Notes under the pieces: model-generated
The model's database searches: none
What the model was told of the DNA's origin: nothing
What the model saw: only the letters and a program-made list of their open reading frames with translations
DNA from: an uncultured Planctomycetaceae bacterium
GTDB taxonomy: Bacteria > Planctomycetota > Planctomycetia > Pirellulales > UBA1268
DNA: 17,329 nucleotides
Reading direction: 5' to 3'
NCBI GenBank assembly: GCA_937926325.1
Contig: CALAZQ010000504.1
Coordinates: 1 to 17,329 of the forward strand
Translations under genes and position numbers: made by a program
In this document: positions 7,432 through 17,269 of the stretch, piece by piece
Layout of the letters: every line of letters starts with the position of its first letter
Position numbering within the stretch: position 1 is the first letter of the stretch

Positions 7432-9051
7432 TCAGCGGACGGAGCCTTCGATCCGCTGCTTCTTGGCATCTTCCTTGTCGAGGTTGGTGACCAGCGCCTC
7501 GGTCGTCAGCAGCAGACCAGAGATGCTGGCCGCATTGGTGAGGGCGACCCGGACGACCTTGACCGGGTCGATGATGCCGGCCTTGACCATGTCGACGTAC
7601 TCACCCTTGTTGGCGTCGTAGCCGGTCTGCACATCCTTCTGCGATACTTCATCGGCCACCACACCGCCGTCGATACCGGCGTTCTCGGCGATCTGCCGCA
7701 GCGGTGCCTCGAGCGCACCCAAGACAATGTCGACGCCGATCTTCTCGTCGCCCTTCGCCTGCGAACGGGCCTTCTCAACTGCCTCGCGGCAGCGAACCAG
7801 GGCCACCCCACCACCAGGAACGATGCCCTCCTCGACTGCCGCCCGAGTGGCGTGCAGGGCATCCTCAACGCGGGCTTTCTTCTGCTTCATTTCGGCCTCG
7901 GTGCCAGCACCGACCGAAACGATCGCCACGCCACCGGTCAGCTTTGCCAACCGCTCCTGCAGCTTCTCACGGTCGTACTCGCTTTCCGTGGCCGCCAGCT
8001 GGTTGCGGATCTGCTGAACGCGGGCCTGCACATCAGCCGGCTTGCCCGCACCCTCGACAATCGTCGTCTCGCTCTTGTCGATGGACACTGTCTTGGCCTT
8101 GCCAAGGTGTGAAAGTTCGACGTTCTCAAGCTTGATGCCAAGGTCTTCACTGATCAGCGTTCCGCCCGTCAGCGTCGCAATGTCGCCGAGCATCGCCTTG
8201 CGGCGATCGCCGAAACCGGGGGCCTTGGCCGCCGCGATGTTGAGAACACCACGGAGCTTGTTGACGACCAAGGCAGTCAGGGCATCGCCGTCGATGTCTT
8301 CCGCAATAATCAGCAGCGGCTTGCCAGACTGGGCGACCTTTTCGAGCAGCGGAACCAGATCCCGCAGGCTCGAAATCTTCTTCTCGTGAATGAGGATCAG
8401 GGCATCCTCGAGCTCACAGAGCATCTCGGCCGGCTTGTTGATGAAGTAGGGCGAGATATACCCCTTATCGAACTGCATGCCATCGACGAATCGCACGGCC
8501 GTCTCAGTGGTCTTGCCCTCTTCGACGGTGATCACGCCATCCTTGCCGACCTTTTGCAGGGCTTCCGCCAGCAGATCACCGATAAAGCGGTCGTTATTGG
8601 CACTGATGGCGCCGACCTGGGCCACCTCTTCCGGCCGGCTGACCTGCCGGGCAATCTCCATCAAATGCTGCACAGCCGCAGCGACCGCTTTTTCGATGCC
8701 GCGGCGGACAGCTGTGGGGTTACTGCCGGCCACAATATTGCGAATTCCCTCGCGAAAGATCGCCCGAGCCAGCACGGTCGCCGTGGTCGTGCCGTCACCG
8801 GCGAGGTCGGAGGTCTTTGACGCCACCTCATTGACCAGTTTGGCCCCCATATTCTCGAAGGCATCTTCAAGATCGACTTCCTTACTGACCGTCACACCGT
8901 CCTTGGTCACCGTGGGACCGCCGAAGGACTTGTCAATGATGACATTCCGGCCAGTGGGACCCATGGTGACCGCAACGGCGTCGGCCAGTTTCTCGACACC
9001 CTTCAAAAGTTTCCCGCGGGCGTTGTCATCGAACAGCAATTGCTTGGGCAC
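7432..9051 (-). CDS. groEL: Chaperonin GroEL, copy B (no GGM tail)
   Basis: Encodes 539 aa of Hsp60. GroEL forms double seven-member rings that fold proteins with the GroES lid using ATP. Visible hallmarks are the N-terminal [24 protein letters not shown] region (shown in parts), MGPTGRNV, the ATP-site [32 protein letters not shown] including the Asp equivalent to E. coli Asp398, and [11 protein letters not shown] near the C-terminus. The C-terminus ends [10 protein letters not shown] and lacks the Gly-Gly-Met repeats that normally project into the folding chamber. The start is a GTG at 9051, supported by AGGAG (complement of 9061-9065) 9 nt upstream; no ATG is suitably placed. It lies 87 nt after groES in the same direction. 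The loss of the GGM tail suggests a paralog with altered chamber properties or clients; that is inference. Confidence 0.95.
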   Translation of the reverse strand: MPKQLLFDDNARGKLLKGVEKLADAVAVTMGPTGRNVIIDKSFGGPTVTKDGVTVSKEVDLEDAFENMGAKLVNEVASKTSDLAGDGTTTATVLARAIFREGIRNIVAGSNPTAVRRGIEKAVAAAVQHLMEIARQVSRPEEVAQVGAISANNDRFIGDLLAEALQKVGKDGVITVEEGKTTETAVRFVDGMQFDKGYISPYFINKPAEMLCELEDALILIHEKKISSLRDLVPLLEKVAQSGKPLLIIAEDIDGDALTALVVNKLRGVLNIAAAKAPGFGDRRKAMLGDIATLTGGTLISEDLGIKLENVELSHLGKAKTVSIDKSETTIVEGAGKPADVQARVQQIRNQLAATESEYDREKLQERLAKLTGGVAIVSVGAGTEAEMKQKKARVEDALHATRAAVEEGIVPGGGVALVRCREAVEKARSQAKGDEKIGVDIVLGALEAPLRQIAENAGIDGGVVADEVSQKDVQTGYDANKGEYVDMVKAGIIDPVKVVRVALTNAASISGLLLTTEALVTNLDKEDAKKQRIEGSVR

Positions 9052-9116
9052 GACTTGTCTCTCCTAAAAGTCAGACGACCTGAATCTGAATACGTTTCGA
9101 AAGGTTCTTGCGCTCG

Positions 9117-9135
9117 TTCCGACCGCCGGTCGGAA
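9117..9135 (-). terminator. Perfect 8-bp hairpin just after groES
   Basis: TTCCGACC (9117-9124) pairs perfectly with GGTCGGAA (9128-9135) around a 3-nt loop, three nt past the groES stop. No U-tract follows on the minus strand, so it may be an RNA-stability or pausing element between groES and groEL-B. Confidence 0.4.
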
Positions 9136-9138
9136 TCA

Positions 9139-9444
9139 CTACTTCATCACCTTCGCCAGAATGTCGGTCTCCCGCAGGATTTTGACATCATGGCCGTCCA
9201 CCTCGATGTCGCTGCCGGAGTATTTGCCGTAAATCACTTCATCTCCGACCGAAACCGACAGCGTCGCCCGCTGTCCATTCTCCAGCAGCCGGCCCGGGCC
9301 GAGGGCCACGACATGACCCCGCTGGGGCTTTTCCTTCGCTGAGTCAGGAAGCACGATGCCACCGGCAGTTCGCTCTTCAGCCTCAACCGGCTCAACCACG
9401 ACACGGTCGTCCAACGGATGGATCTTTAGGTTCTTTGCAGCCAT
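9139..9444 (-). CDS. groES: Co-chaperonin GroES (Hsp10)
   Basis: Encodes 101 aa. GroES forms the seven-subunit lid over the GroEL folding chamber. The sequence shows the family start [18 protein letters not shown], the mobile loop [20 protein letters not shown] with the hydrophobic IVL that contacts GroEL, and the C-terminal pattern [18 protein letters not shown] ending DILAKV. Length is normal. ATG at 9444 was chosen because it precedes the conserved start by only a few residues; a GGAG lies 10 nt upstream. The frame continues upstream to 9507 without similarity. It sits between two groEL genes (106 nt after copy A, 87 nt before copy B) instead of the usual groES-groEL order. It is the only groES in the window and may serve both GroELs. 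Confidence 0.95.
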   Translation of the reverse strand: MAAKNLKIHPLDDRVVVEPVEAEERTAGGIVLPDSAKEKPQRGHVVALGPGRLLENGQRATLSVSVGDEVIYGKYSGSDIEVDGHDVKILRETDILAKVMK

Positions 9445-9495
9445 TTGTTTCTTGCTCCAGAAGTTCGGGTCCACCAAAGCCAAATCATTTCGACA

Positions 9496-9544
9496 GCTCG
9501 CGGCCACCCAGCCGCGAGCCGGCCCCGGGGACCATTGCCCCGGG
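9496..9544 (-). terminator. Two stem-loops between groEL-A and groES
   Basis: First, CCCGGGG (9524-9530) pairs with CCCCGGG (9538-9544) around a 7-nt loop, six nt past the groEL-A stop. Second, GCTCGCGGC (9496-9504) pairs with GCCGCGAGC (9511-9519), nine perfect pairs with a 6-nt loop. There is no U-tract after either. They may set the relative amounts of groEL-A and groES transcript by processing or partial termination. Confidence 0.45.
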
Positions 9545-9550
9545 AGTTGT

Positions 9551-11248
9551 TCACATCATGCCCGGCATGCCACCCATGCCACCCATGCCCGGCATGCCAC
9601 CCATACCTCCCATGCCTCCCATCCCGCCCATGCCGTGGTCATGGCCTTCGGGGGCGGGCTCTTCCTCCTTGGGAATCTCGGTGATCAACGAGTCCGTGGT
9701 CAGTAGCAAGGCTGCCACACTCGCGGCATTCTGAAGGGCGGTGCGGACCACCTTGGCAGGGTCGATGACGCCGGCACTGACCAGGTCGCAGTACTCGCCC
9801 TTGTCAGCGTCATAGCCATCGTTCTTCCCCTTCAGTTGCCGCACTCGGTTGACGACGACCGACCCATCCAGTCCAGCGTTGTGGGCAATCGCCTCGAGAG
9901 GATAGTGCAGAGCATTCTTGACGATCGTCGCCCCAAGTTTCTCGTCTCCCTTGAGGTCAAGCTTCTCAATCGCCTTTTCACCACGAAGCAGGGCGACACC
10001 GCCGCCTGGCACGACCCCTTCGGCAAGGGCGGCCTGCGTCGCGGCCTTGGCATCCTCAATGAGAGCCTTTCGCTCTTTCATCTCGGTTTCAGTCGCGGCC
10101 CCGACGTTGATCTCGGCAACGCCGCCGGCGATTTTCGCCAGCCGCTCCTGCAGCTTCTCGCGGTCATAGTCGCTGGTCGTGTTCTCAATCTCGGCCCGGA
10201 TCTGGGCAGCCCGGCCGTCGATTGCCTGCTTGGTGCCGGCACCGCTTACGATCGTGGTGTTTTCCGCGGCAATGATCACCTTCTTGGCCCGGCCCAAGTC
10301 GCTGAGCTTGACGGCATCGAGCGCGATTCCCAGGTCTTTGAAAATCGCCTGGCCACCGGTCAGCACCGCAATGTCGCCGAGCATCGCCTTGCGGCGATCG
10401 CCATAGCCGGGTGCCTTCACGGCGACGGCCTGGACAATGCCGCGAAGCTTGTTGACGACAAGTGTCGCCAGGGCCTCGCCGTCGACGTCTTCCGCAATGA
10501 TCAGCAGCGGCTTGCCAGCCTTGCTGATCGCTTCAAGCAGCGGCACGAGATTCTTGGCACTCGAAATCTTCTCCTCGAAGACGAGAATGTAGGGATTTTC
10601 GAGTTCACAAAGCTGCGCGTCGGCGTCGGTGACGAAGTGCGGTGACAGGTAACCGCGATCGAACTGCATGCCCTCGACGACATCAACAAAGGTTTCCGAC
10701 TGTTTGCCCTCTTCAACGGTGATCACGCCGTCTTTCCCGACCTTGAGGAAGGCCTCGGACAGCACGTTCCCGATCGTCGGATCGTTGTTGCCGGCAATCG
10801 TGGCGATCTGAATGAGCTCTTTCTTGCTCTTTTCATTGATCGGCGTGGCCATGGCCAAAACCGCTTGTGAAACAGCCTCCACCGCTTTGTGAATACCACG
10901 ACTCAGAGCCATGGCATCGGCACCGGCAGCAATCATCTTCAGCCCCTCGCGGAAGATGGCCTCGGAGAGCACGGTCGCCGTGGTGGTGCCATCACCGGCC
11001 ACGTCATTGGTCTTGCTGGCTGCCTCTTTGACCAGTTGCGCGCCAAGATTCTCGTAGGAATCCTCAAGCTCAATATCCTCGGCGACGGTGACACCGTCCT
11101 TGGTCACCTTGGGTGACCCCCAGCCCTTGTCCAGCACCGCATTACGACCGCGGGGGCCGAGCGTGCTTTTCACAGCCCGGGCGAGCTTGGAAACGCCGGC
11201 CAGCAGCGGCTGGCGGGCCTCATCCTCGAACACCATTTGCTTTGCCAC
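9551..11248 (-). CDS. groEL: Chaperonin GroEL, copy A (with GGM tail)
   Basis: Encodes 565 aa of Hsp60. Hallmarks are [14 protein letters not shown], the ATP-site [35 protein letters not shown], and [21 protein letters not shown] with the ATPase Asp. The C-terminus is [12 protein letters not shown] followed by about eight Gly-Gly-Met/Pro-Gly-Met units ending in Met-Met, the flexible tail of canonical GroEL. The start is GTG at 11248 ([13 protein letters not shown]), fixed by an AAGGAG (complement of 11255-11260) 6 nt upstream; the frame remains open 56 codons further up but has no GroEL similarity and overlaps the structured leader. It is the first gene of the groE cluster, followed by groES after 106 nt. 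It is clearly a paralog of copy B. Its canonical tail and position suggest it is the main housekeeping chaperonin, but that is inference. Confidence 0.95.
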   Translation of the reverse strand: MAKQMVFEDEARQPLLAGVSKLARAVKSTLGPRGRNAVLDKGWGSPKVTKDGVTVAEDIELEDSYENLGAQLVKEAASKTNDVAGDGTTTATVLSEAIFREGLKMIAAGADAMALSRGIHKAVEAVSQAVLAMATPINEKSKKELIQIATIAGNNDPTIGNVLSEAFLKVGKDGVITVEEGKQSETFVDVVEGMQFDRGYLSPHFVTDADAQLCELENPYILVFEEKISSAKNLVPLLEAISKAGKPLLIIAEDVDGEALATLVVNKLRGIVQAVAVKAPGYGDRRKAMLGDIAVLTGGQAIFKDLGIALDAVKLSDLGRAKKVIIAAENTTIVSGAGTKQAIDGRAAQIRAEIENTTSDYDREKLQERLAKIAGGVAEINVGAATETEMKERKALIEDAKAATQAALAEGVVPGGGVALLRGEKAIEKLDLKGDEKLGATIVKNALHYPLEAIAHNAGLDGSVVVNRVRQLKGKNDGYDADKGEYCDLVSAGVIDPAKVVRTALQNAASVAALLLTTDSLITEIPKEEEPAPEGHDHGMGGMGGMGGMGGMPGMGGMGGMPGMM

Positions 11249-11332
11249 AAGAAGCTCCTTCGGAAGGCGTGTTGAACGGACCTCGCAATCGCGGCCCGGC
11301 TGAATCTGGCAGCCGGCATGTTCGTTGCGAGG
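11249..11332 (-). promoter_or_regulatory. Structured 5' leader of groEL-A
   Basis: CCTCGCAA (11281-11288) is complementary to TTGCGAGG (11325-11332), enclosing a second stem CCGGCT (11296-11301) with AGCCGG (11311-11316). Nearer the start, CCTT (11257-11260, part of the Shine-Dalgarno complement) can pair with AAGG (11264-11267), which would mask the ribosome site in a short hairpin. The arrangement could be a temperature- or protein-responsive leader. No CIRCE operator (TTAGCACTC-N9-GAGTGCTAA) is present and no convincing promoter was found. Confidence 0.35.
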
Positions 11333-11348
11333 CAGGGATGCAACCGCC

Positions 11349-11368
11349 GTGCCGGAACCAGTCGGCAC
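11349..11368. promoter_or_regulatory. Inverted repeat upstream of groEL-A
   Basis: GTGCCG (11349-11354) and CGGCAC (11363-11368) are perfect complements separated by 8 nt, about 100 nt upstream of the groEL-A start. Size and spacing would suit a dimeric repressor operator. No specific regulator family is recognised. Confidence 0.25.
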
Positions 11369-11421
11369 CCAGAAAAATTCGCTTAGCCCTAGAAATAGCG
11401 TGCCTGGCGGCCACATCGGTC

Positions 11422-11476
11422 CGAGCGTGGCCGCTCGTCTGCCCCTGCCAACTCGGCCACGTGCCGTTTTGGCAGG
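11422..11476 (-). terminator. Paired stem-loops downstream of the M42 aminopeptidase
   Basis: CCTGCCAA (11444-11451) pairs with TTGGCAGG (11469-11476); inside, CGGC (11454-11457) pairs with GCCG (11463-11466) around a 5-nt loop. A second hairpin, CGAGCG (11422-11427) with CGCTCG (11432-11437), follows immediately. The first begins 21 nt past the aminopeptidase stop. There is no U-tract. These probably end or stabilise the aminopeptidase transcript and separate it from the groE promoter region. Confidence 0.45.
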
Positions 11477-11497
11477 AGATGGCCAGCCTGATAGCGA

Positions 11498-12568
11498 TTA
11501 GCGGCTGCGGGGGGCCCAGTCGATGTCGCCTTCGAGGCCCCGGCAGAATGCGGCCAACAGATCGGCTGTCCGGTCGGCGTCCTCCAGCGAAATCGTCTCG
11601 ACGGCCGAGTGCATATAGCGGTTGGCAACGCTGACCAGCCCTGTCGCCACCCCGTCCCGGCTGACCTGCAAGGCGTTGGCGTCGGTGGGCGTCGCCCGGC
11701 CGAAGGCCGACAGCTGAACCGGGATGGCATGGGACTCGCCGGCCTGTAGCAGCCGCTCAACGACCTGCGGATGCATATTCGGCCCCCGGTAGACCACCGG
11801 CCCGCCGCCGAGCTTGATATCCCCCTCGGTCTTCTTGTCGATGGTGGGGCAGTCGGTGGCGTGGGTGACATCGACCGCAATCGCCACGTGCGGATCGACC
11901 CGGTGGCAGCTCGTCTTCGCACCCCGCAGGCCGATCTCCTCCTGCACCGTCGAGGCCACCGACAGCGAACAGGGCAGGGGGCCGGCCGCCACGGCCCGCC
12001 GGAACGCTTCCAGCACCACCCAGAGGCCGATTTTGTCATCCATTGCGACCGATGCCGCCAGCCCGTTGCGGAGCGGCTGATACTTCAGTTCAAACGTCAC
12101 CGCGTCCCCAATCCGGACCACACTTTCCGCATCGGCCTTGTCCTTTGCCCCGATGTCGATCCAGAGGTCCTTCATTTTCGGGACCGTCTTCCGCTCTTCC
12201 TCGGTCAGCAGATGGATCGGCTTGCGGCTCATCACCCCCGGCAGACCGCCGCTGCTGGTCCAAATCACAACCCGGCTGCCGATCAACTGCATCGGATCCC
12301 AGCCGCCAATCGGCTGCACCGAGATGTAGCCATCGGCATCGATGTGCTGGACGATCAGACCGATCTGATCGCAATGACCGGCGAGAAACATCCGCGTTTT
12401 ACCCCCCGGGTTCGCGGTGCCGATGACATTGCCATGCGAGTCGGTCTCAACGGTTTCAGCGCAGCCGGCCAGGTATTCCCGCACCAGATCCTGCACCGGC
12501 TCTTCGTAGCCCGACGGGCTCGGTGTTTCGAGAATCTTGACGAGAAAATCATGGGCAGCGGTATCCAC
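11498..12568 (-). CDS. M42-family metallo-aminopeptidase
   Basis: Encodes 356 aa, close to the normal length of M42 peptidases (deblocking or glutamyl aminopeptidases, formerly 'cellulase M'). These cytoplasmic dinuclear-metal enzymes usually form 12-subunit tetrahedra that degrade peptides. Metal and catalytic residues visible in order: His65 in AGHCDQIG, the bridging Asp in VAMDDKIGLW, the Glu pair in TVQEEIGLRGA, the Asp in AVDVTHATD, and the late His in NRYMHSAVE. The common HMDEIG motif is HCDQIG here, which keeps the His and Asp. GTG at 12568 was chosen because AGGAG lies exactly 6 nt upstream; a TTG two codons earlier abuts the Shine-Dalgarno and is unlikely. It is divergent from hom across 181 nt and precedes the groE cluster on the same strand, but hairpins at its 3' end suggest separate transcription. 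Substrate preference cannot be read from the sequence. Confidence 0.9.
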   Translation of the reverse strand: MDTAAHDFLVKILETPSPSGYEEPVQDLVREYLAGCAETVETDSHGNVIGTANPGGKTRMFLAGHCDQIGLIVQHIDADGYISVQPIGGWDPMQLIGSRVVIWTSSGGLPGVMSRKPIHLLTEEERKTVPKMKDLWIDIGAKDKADAESVVRIGDAVTFELKYQPLRNGLAASVAMDDKIGLWVVLEAFRRAVAAGPLPCSLSVASTVQEEIGLRGAKTSCHRVDPHVAIAVDVTHATDCPTIDKKTEGDIKLGGGPVVYRGPNMHPQVVERLLQAGESHAIPVQLSAFGRATPTDANALQVSRDGVATGLVSVANRYMHSAVETISLEDADRTADLLAAFCRGLEGDIDWAPRSR

Positions 12569-12677
12569 GGGCAACTCCTACGGCGGGTGAAGGGAACGGG
12601 TCGGCGTCGCTGCCAGAATAGCAGATGGCCGTGCAGGCGGGTGGCAGCCTGTTCCTGCCGGCTGTCATGCGGCTCGC

Positions 12678-12706
12678 TTCCGACGACCGGCCCGGCTGAG
12701 TAGGAT
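12678..12706 (+). promoter_or_regulatory. Possible sigma-70-like promoter for the hom operon
   Basis: TTCCGA (12678-12683) and TAGGAT (12701-12706) are 17 nt apart, 44 nt before the hom start. Each matches the consensus only partly (three and four of six). The divergent 181-nt gap must hold promoters for both flanking genes, but this is the only candidate I can point to. Confidence 0.2.
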
Positions 12707-12749
12707 CAGGCTTTCAGCGAGCGGCAATTTCAGGAATGCGGAGCGGGCG

Positions 12750-14045
12750 ATGAGCGAACCAGTTCGGGTCGGGGTGGTCGGCATGGGCACGGTCGGATCG
12801 GGGGTGGTCCGCGTGCTCGACCAGTCTGCCGACCACATCCAGCGACAGGCCGGCCGGCCGATCGTCGTCGAGCAGGTGGTCGTTCGGGATGCCGGCAAAC
12901 AACGGGGCGTGACCGTACCCGGTGATCGCCTTTCGACCGATCTGGCCGCCGTCGCCGGCAACCCCGCCATCTCGGTGGCGGCCATGCTGGTCGGTGGGCT
13001 CGAGCCGGCCCGCTCGATGACCATCGAGTTGCTCCGCCGGGGCAAGGATGTGGTGACCGCCAACAAAGCCCTGCTGGCAGAGCACGGCCCGGAACTTTTC
13101 GCCGTGGCCCGTGAGGCGGGCCGGTCAATTGCGTTCGAGGCCGCGATTGCCGGCGGCATCCCGATTGTCGCCGCCATTGCCGAGTGCCTCGCCGCCAACC
13201 GTATCGAATCGATCCGGGGCATCCTCAACGGTACCAGCAACTTCATCCTCACCCGCATGGAAGAGGAGGGCAGCGACTATGCCGAGGTGCTCGCGGTTGC
13301 CCAGGCCGAAGGCTATGCCGAAGCGGACCCCACGATGGACGTCGATGGCACCGACGCCACCCAGAAACTGGCGTTGCTGGCCCATCTCGCCTTCGGAACC
13401 TGGGTGCCCTGGGGGCAGATAGCCCGCGTCGGCCTCGAGACGATTGACCAGGAACTGCTGCGTTTCGCGGGTGAACTTGGCTATCGCATCAGGGTGGTGG
13501 CCGACGCCAGTCGGGCCGCCGGGGCGCTCGCCATGCGGGTCGGGCCGACCCTTGTCCGCAAAGGGACGCCACTGGCTGAAACCCGCGGTGCCTTCAACGC
13601 CGTCAGCGTTGTGGGAGATGCGGTAGGGCCGCTGTTCTTTCATGGTCTGGGCGCCGGCCAGCTGCCGACCGCCTCCGCGGTGGTTGCCGACATCATCGAC
13701 ACCGTGGTCGGCCGGGCGGCGATCACCTTCCGCACCACCGGGATGCTTGCGGCCGACACCCCGGCCGCCGCGCTCGCCGGGAGTGGCAACAGCCGCTATC
13801 TCCTGCGGCTGCAAGTTACCGACCGGCCCGGCGTGCTGGCCGATTTGACCAACGTGCTCGGCAGTGAGGGAATCTCGATCGCTTCGGTCATTCAACACCA
13901 GACCGCGGCCGGCACTGCAGCGGTGCCGCTGGTGATCATGACGCACAGCTGCGAGTCAACCGCCGTCGCTCGCGCGGTGGCAGCTCTTGACCAGCAGCCC
14001 GCCGTGCAGGCGGCGACGAGTTGCCTGCCGGTGCTCGATGATTGA
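12750..14045 (+). CDS. hom: Homoserine dehydrogenase with C-terminal ACT domain
   Basis: Encodes 431 aa. It reduces aspartate semialdehyde to homoserine with NAD(P)H, the branch step to threonine and methionine. The sequence shows the Rossmann motif GMGTVG at residues 11-16, VVTANKALLAEHG, the catalytic-domain signature RGILNGTSNFILTRM, and GYAEADPTMDVDGTDATQKLALLA. An ACT domain begins near residue 350 (YLLRLQVTDRPGVLADLTNVLG), the usual site of feedback control by threonine. Length is typical of the monofunctional class with an ACT domain. The ATG has GGAG 6 nt upstream. It is the first gene of a three-gene operon: the phosphoglycerate mutase-like gene follows after 42 nt, then aspartate kinase. 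Aspartate semialdehyde dehydrogenase and threonine synthase are not in the window. Confidence 0.95.
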   Translation: MSEPVRVGVVGMGTVGSGVVRVLDQSADHIQRQAGRPIVVEQVVVRDAGKQRGVTVPGDRLSTDLAAVAGNPAISVAAMLVGGLEPARSMTIELLRRGKDVVTANKALLAEHGPELFAVAREAGRSIAFEAAIAGGIPIVAAIAECLAANRIESIRGILNGTSNFILTRMEEEGSDYAEVLAVAQAEGYAEADPTMDVDGTDATQKLALLAHLAFGTWVPWGQIARVGLETIDQELLRFAGELGYRIRVVADASRAAGALAMRVGPTLVRKGTPLAETRGAFNAVSVVGDAVGPLFFHGLGAGQLPTASAVVADIIDTVVGRAAITFRTTGMLAADTPAAALAGSGNSRYLLRLQVTDRPGVLADLTNVLGSEGISIASVIQHQTAAGTAAVPLVIMTHSCESTAVARAVAALDQQPAVQAATSCLPVLDD

Positions 14046-14087
14046 CCTGCTGCTACGATCGTCTCCTTCTGGTTCATCCATCCCCGC

Positions 14088-15335
14088 ATGAAATATCTTG
14101 TAGTCATCCCCGACGGTGCCGCCGACCAGCCGCAGGATTCGCTGGGCGGCAAGACGCCGTTGGCCGCCGCTTCAACTCCCGCACTCGATGCGCTCGCCGC
14201 CAGTGGCATTGTCGGCCGCACCAACCATGTGCCCGACAGCCTCAACCCCGGCTCGGAGGTGGCCTGCATGAGCCTGCTCGGCTTTGACCCGCTTTCCTGC
14301 TTCACCGGCCGGGCCCCGCTGGAAGCGGCGGCGAAGGGCATCGAGCTCGGCCCAGACGACTGGGCGGTCCGCTGCAATCTCGTCACGATCGGCGGCGGCC
14401 CGGATGGCCCGGTGATGGAGGACTTCACCGCTGACCACATCGGCACCGAAGAGGCAGCCGCGTTGCTCACGGCCTGCCAGGCCGGGCTGGCCCGGGACTT
14501 TCCCGAACTGGCCGGCTGGGAGTTTGCCGCTGGCGTCAGCTATCGAAACCTGCTGCTCTATCGTGCCGCCCCTGACAGGCCGCCCCCCCTGGGCACCGAC
14601 CTCCGCACCACCGCCCCCCACGATCGCGTCGGCCAGCCAATCGCTGACGCCTTCCCCCGCGGCACCGGCAGCCGACTGCTGACCGACATCATGGCAAAAA
14701 GTGAGTCGTGGCTGGCCGATCATCCCGTGAACGCCGCTCGCCGTGCGGCCGGCAAAGGCGTGGCGACCCACGTCTGGCTCTGGGGCGCGGGCGGCCGGCC
14801 GGCCTTTGTGCCATTCGTCGAGCAGTACGGCGTCACCGGTCGGATGATCACCGCAGTCGATCTGCTGCGGGGCCTGGCCAATCTGGCCGGCTGGACCTGC
14901 CGCGAGGTGGCAGGAGCCACCGGCTATCTCGACACCGACTATGCCGCCAAGGGGCGGGCGGCGATCGAAGAACTCGACCAGGCCGATCTCGTCTGCGTCC
15001 ACATCGAGGCCCCCGACGAAGCCGGCCACGAAGGCAACGCCGCCGCCAAGGTCAATGCGATCGAAGAGATCGACCAGCACATTGTCGGCCCGGTGGTCGC
15101 CCATCTGCAGCAGCGGTCGGCAGCCGGCGAACCCTTCCGCGTGCTGGTCTGCCCCGATCACCCGACCTTTTTGGCCACACGGATGCACTCGCGGGGGCAG
15201 GTGCCTTTCGTCATGGCCGGTGCCGGGATCGCAGCCGCCGGCCAGCAGACCTACGACGAAGCGGCGGCTGTCGCCGGGCCGCTCGTTGAACCGGGCTGGC
15301 AGTTGATGGGCCGGTTCATCAACGGCACGCCCTGA
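14088..15335 (+). CDS. apgM: ApgM-type phosphoglycerate mutase-like protein, probable homoserine kinase
   Basis: Encodes 415 aa of the alkaline-phosphatase superfamily, in the archaeal-type cofactor-independent phosphoglycerate mutase group. Predicted metal and nucleophile residues are visible: Asp9 in IPDGAAD, the nucleophile Ser56 in LNPGSEVA, Asp310 and His314 in EAPDEAGHEGN, Asp357 and His358 in CPDHP, and His367 in RMHSRGQ. One subfamily (TIGR02535) was proposed to be a homoserine kinase because its genes sit with threonine-pathway genes in genomes that lack ThrB. Here it lies between hom (42 nt before) and aspartate kinase (35 nt after), the expected place for homoserine phosphorylation. 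By sequence alone it could equally interconvert 2- and 3-phosphoglycerate, so the kinase role is inference from context. ATG at 14088 begins the conserved KYLVVIPDG strand; there is no strong Shine-Dalgarno. Confidence 0.85.
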   Translation: MKYLVVIPDGAADQPQDSLGGKTPLAAASTPALDALAASGIVGRTNHVPDSLNPGSEVACMSLLGFDPLSCFTGRAPLEAAAKGIELGPDDWAVRCNLVTIGGGPDGPVMEDFTADHIGTEEAAALLTACQAGLARDFPELAGWEFAAGVSYRNLLLYRAAPDRPPPLGTDLRTTAPHDRVGQPIADAFPRGTGSRLLTDIMAKSESWLADHPVNAARRAAGKGVATHVWLWGAGGRPAFVPFVEQYGVTGRMITAVDLLRGLANLAGWTCREVAGATGYLDTDYAAKGRAAIEELDQADLVCVHIEAPDEAGHEGNAAAKVNAIEEIDQHIVGPVVAHLQQRSAAGEPFRVLVCPDHPTFLATRMHSRGQVPFVMAGAGIAAAGQQTYDEAAAVAGPLVEPGWQLMGRFINGTP

Positions 15336-15370
15336 ACCACCCTTTCTGAAGGAGAGGACAGCACCAACCG

Positions 15371-17131
<1,761 letters not shown>

Positions 17132-17146
17132 TTCCCTCCGCAGACA

Positions 17147-17188
17147 CCGTGAACCGGCTGCATTCAGCCACGGCGGCGTTGCCTTTTT
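17147..17188 (+). terminator. Terminator-like hairpin after aspartate kinase
   Basis: CCGTG (17147-17151) pairs with CACGG (17169-17173), enclosing GCTG (17157-17160) with CAGC (17165-17168) and a CATT loop; a 5-nt bulge lies on the left side. Five T follow at 17184-17188, ten nt after the stem. It starts 15 nt past the lysC stop and probably ends the hom operon. Confidence 0.4.
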
Positions 17189-17213
17189 CGAACCCAACCG
17201 TGCGGGGAGCCCG

Positions 17214-17222
17214 TGTTATAGT
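17214..17222 (+). promoter_or_regulatory. Possible extended -10 promoter
   Basis: TGTTATAGT combines a TGn extension with TATAGT (17217-17222), five of six matches to the -10 consensus. No good -35 box is visible at 17-nt spacing. It lies 47 nt before the next start codon, and after the terminator of the preceding operon, so it probably serves the truncated gene at the window end. Confidence 0.4.
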
Positions 17223-17269
17223 GTAAGGGAATCTGGGGCTGCGTTGACTGGTGCCACGGGAATCCTGCC

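Noticed and set aside
9551..9640. Short tandem repeat DNA (CATGCC/ACC units)
   Set aside because: It encodes the Gly-Gly-Met tail of GroEL-A, a normal feature of the protein and not a satellite or CRISPR.
9836..10645. Plus-strand open frame (269 codons) opposite groEL-A
   Set aside because: Mirror of conserved GroEL codons; no independent evidence of coding.
11249..11416. N-terminal extension of groEL-A by 56 codons
   Set aside because: It has no GroEL similarity, and the GTG at 11248 has an ideal Shine-Dalgarno; the region is better explained as a structured leader.
11369..11421. Possible CIRCE or sigma-54 element upstream of groEL-A
   Set aside because: Only a TTAGC half-match to CIRCE is present and no complementary half follows; GGCACG with a TT lacks the required GC of the sigma-54 -12 box.
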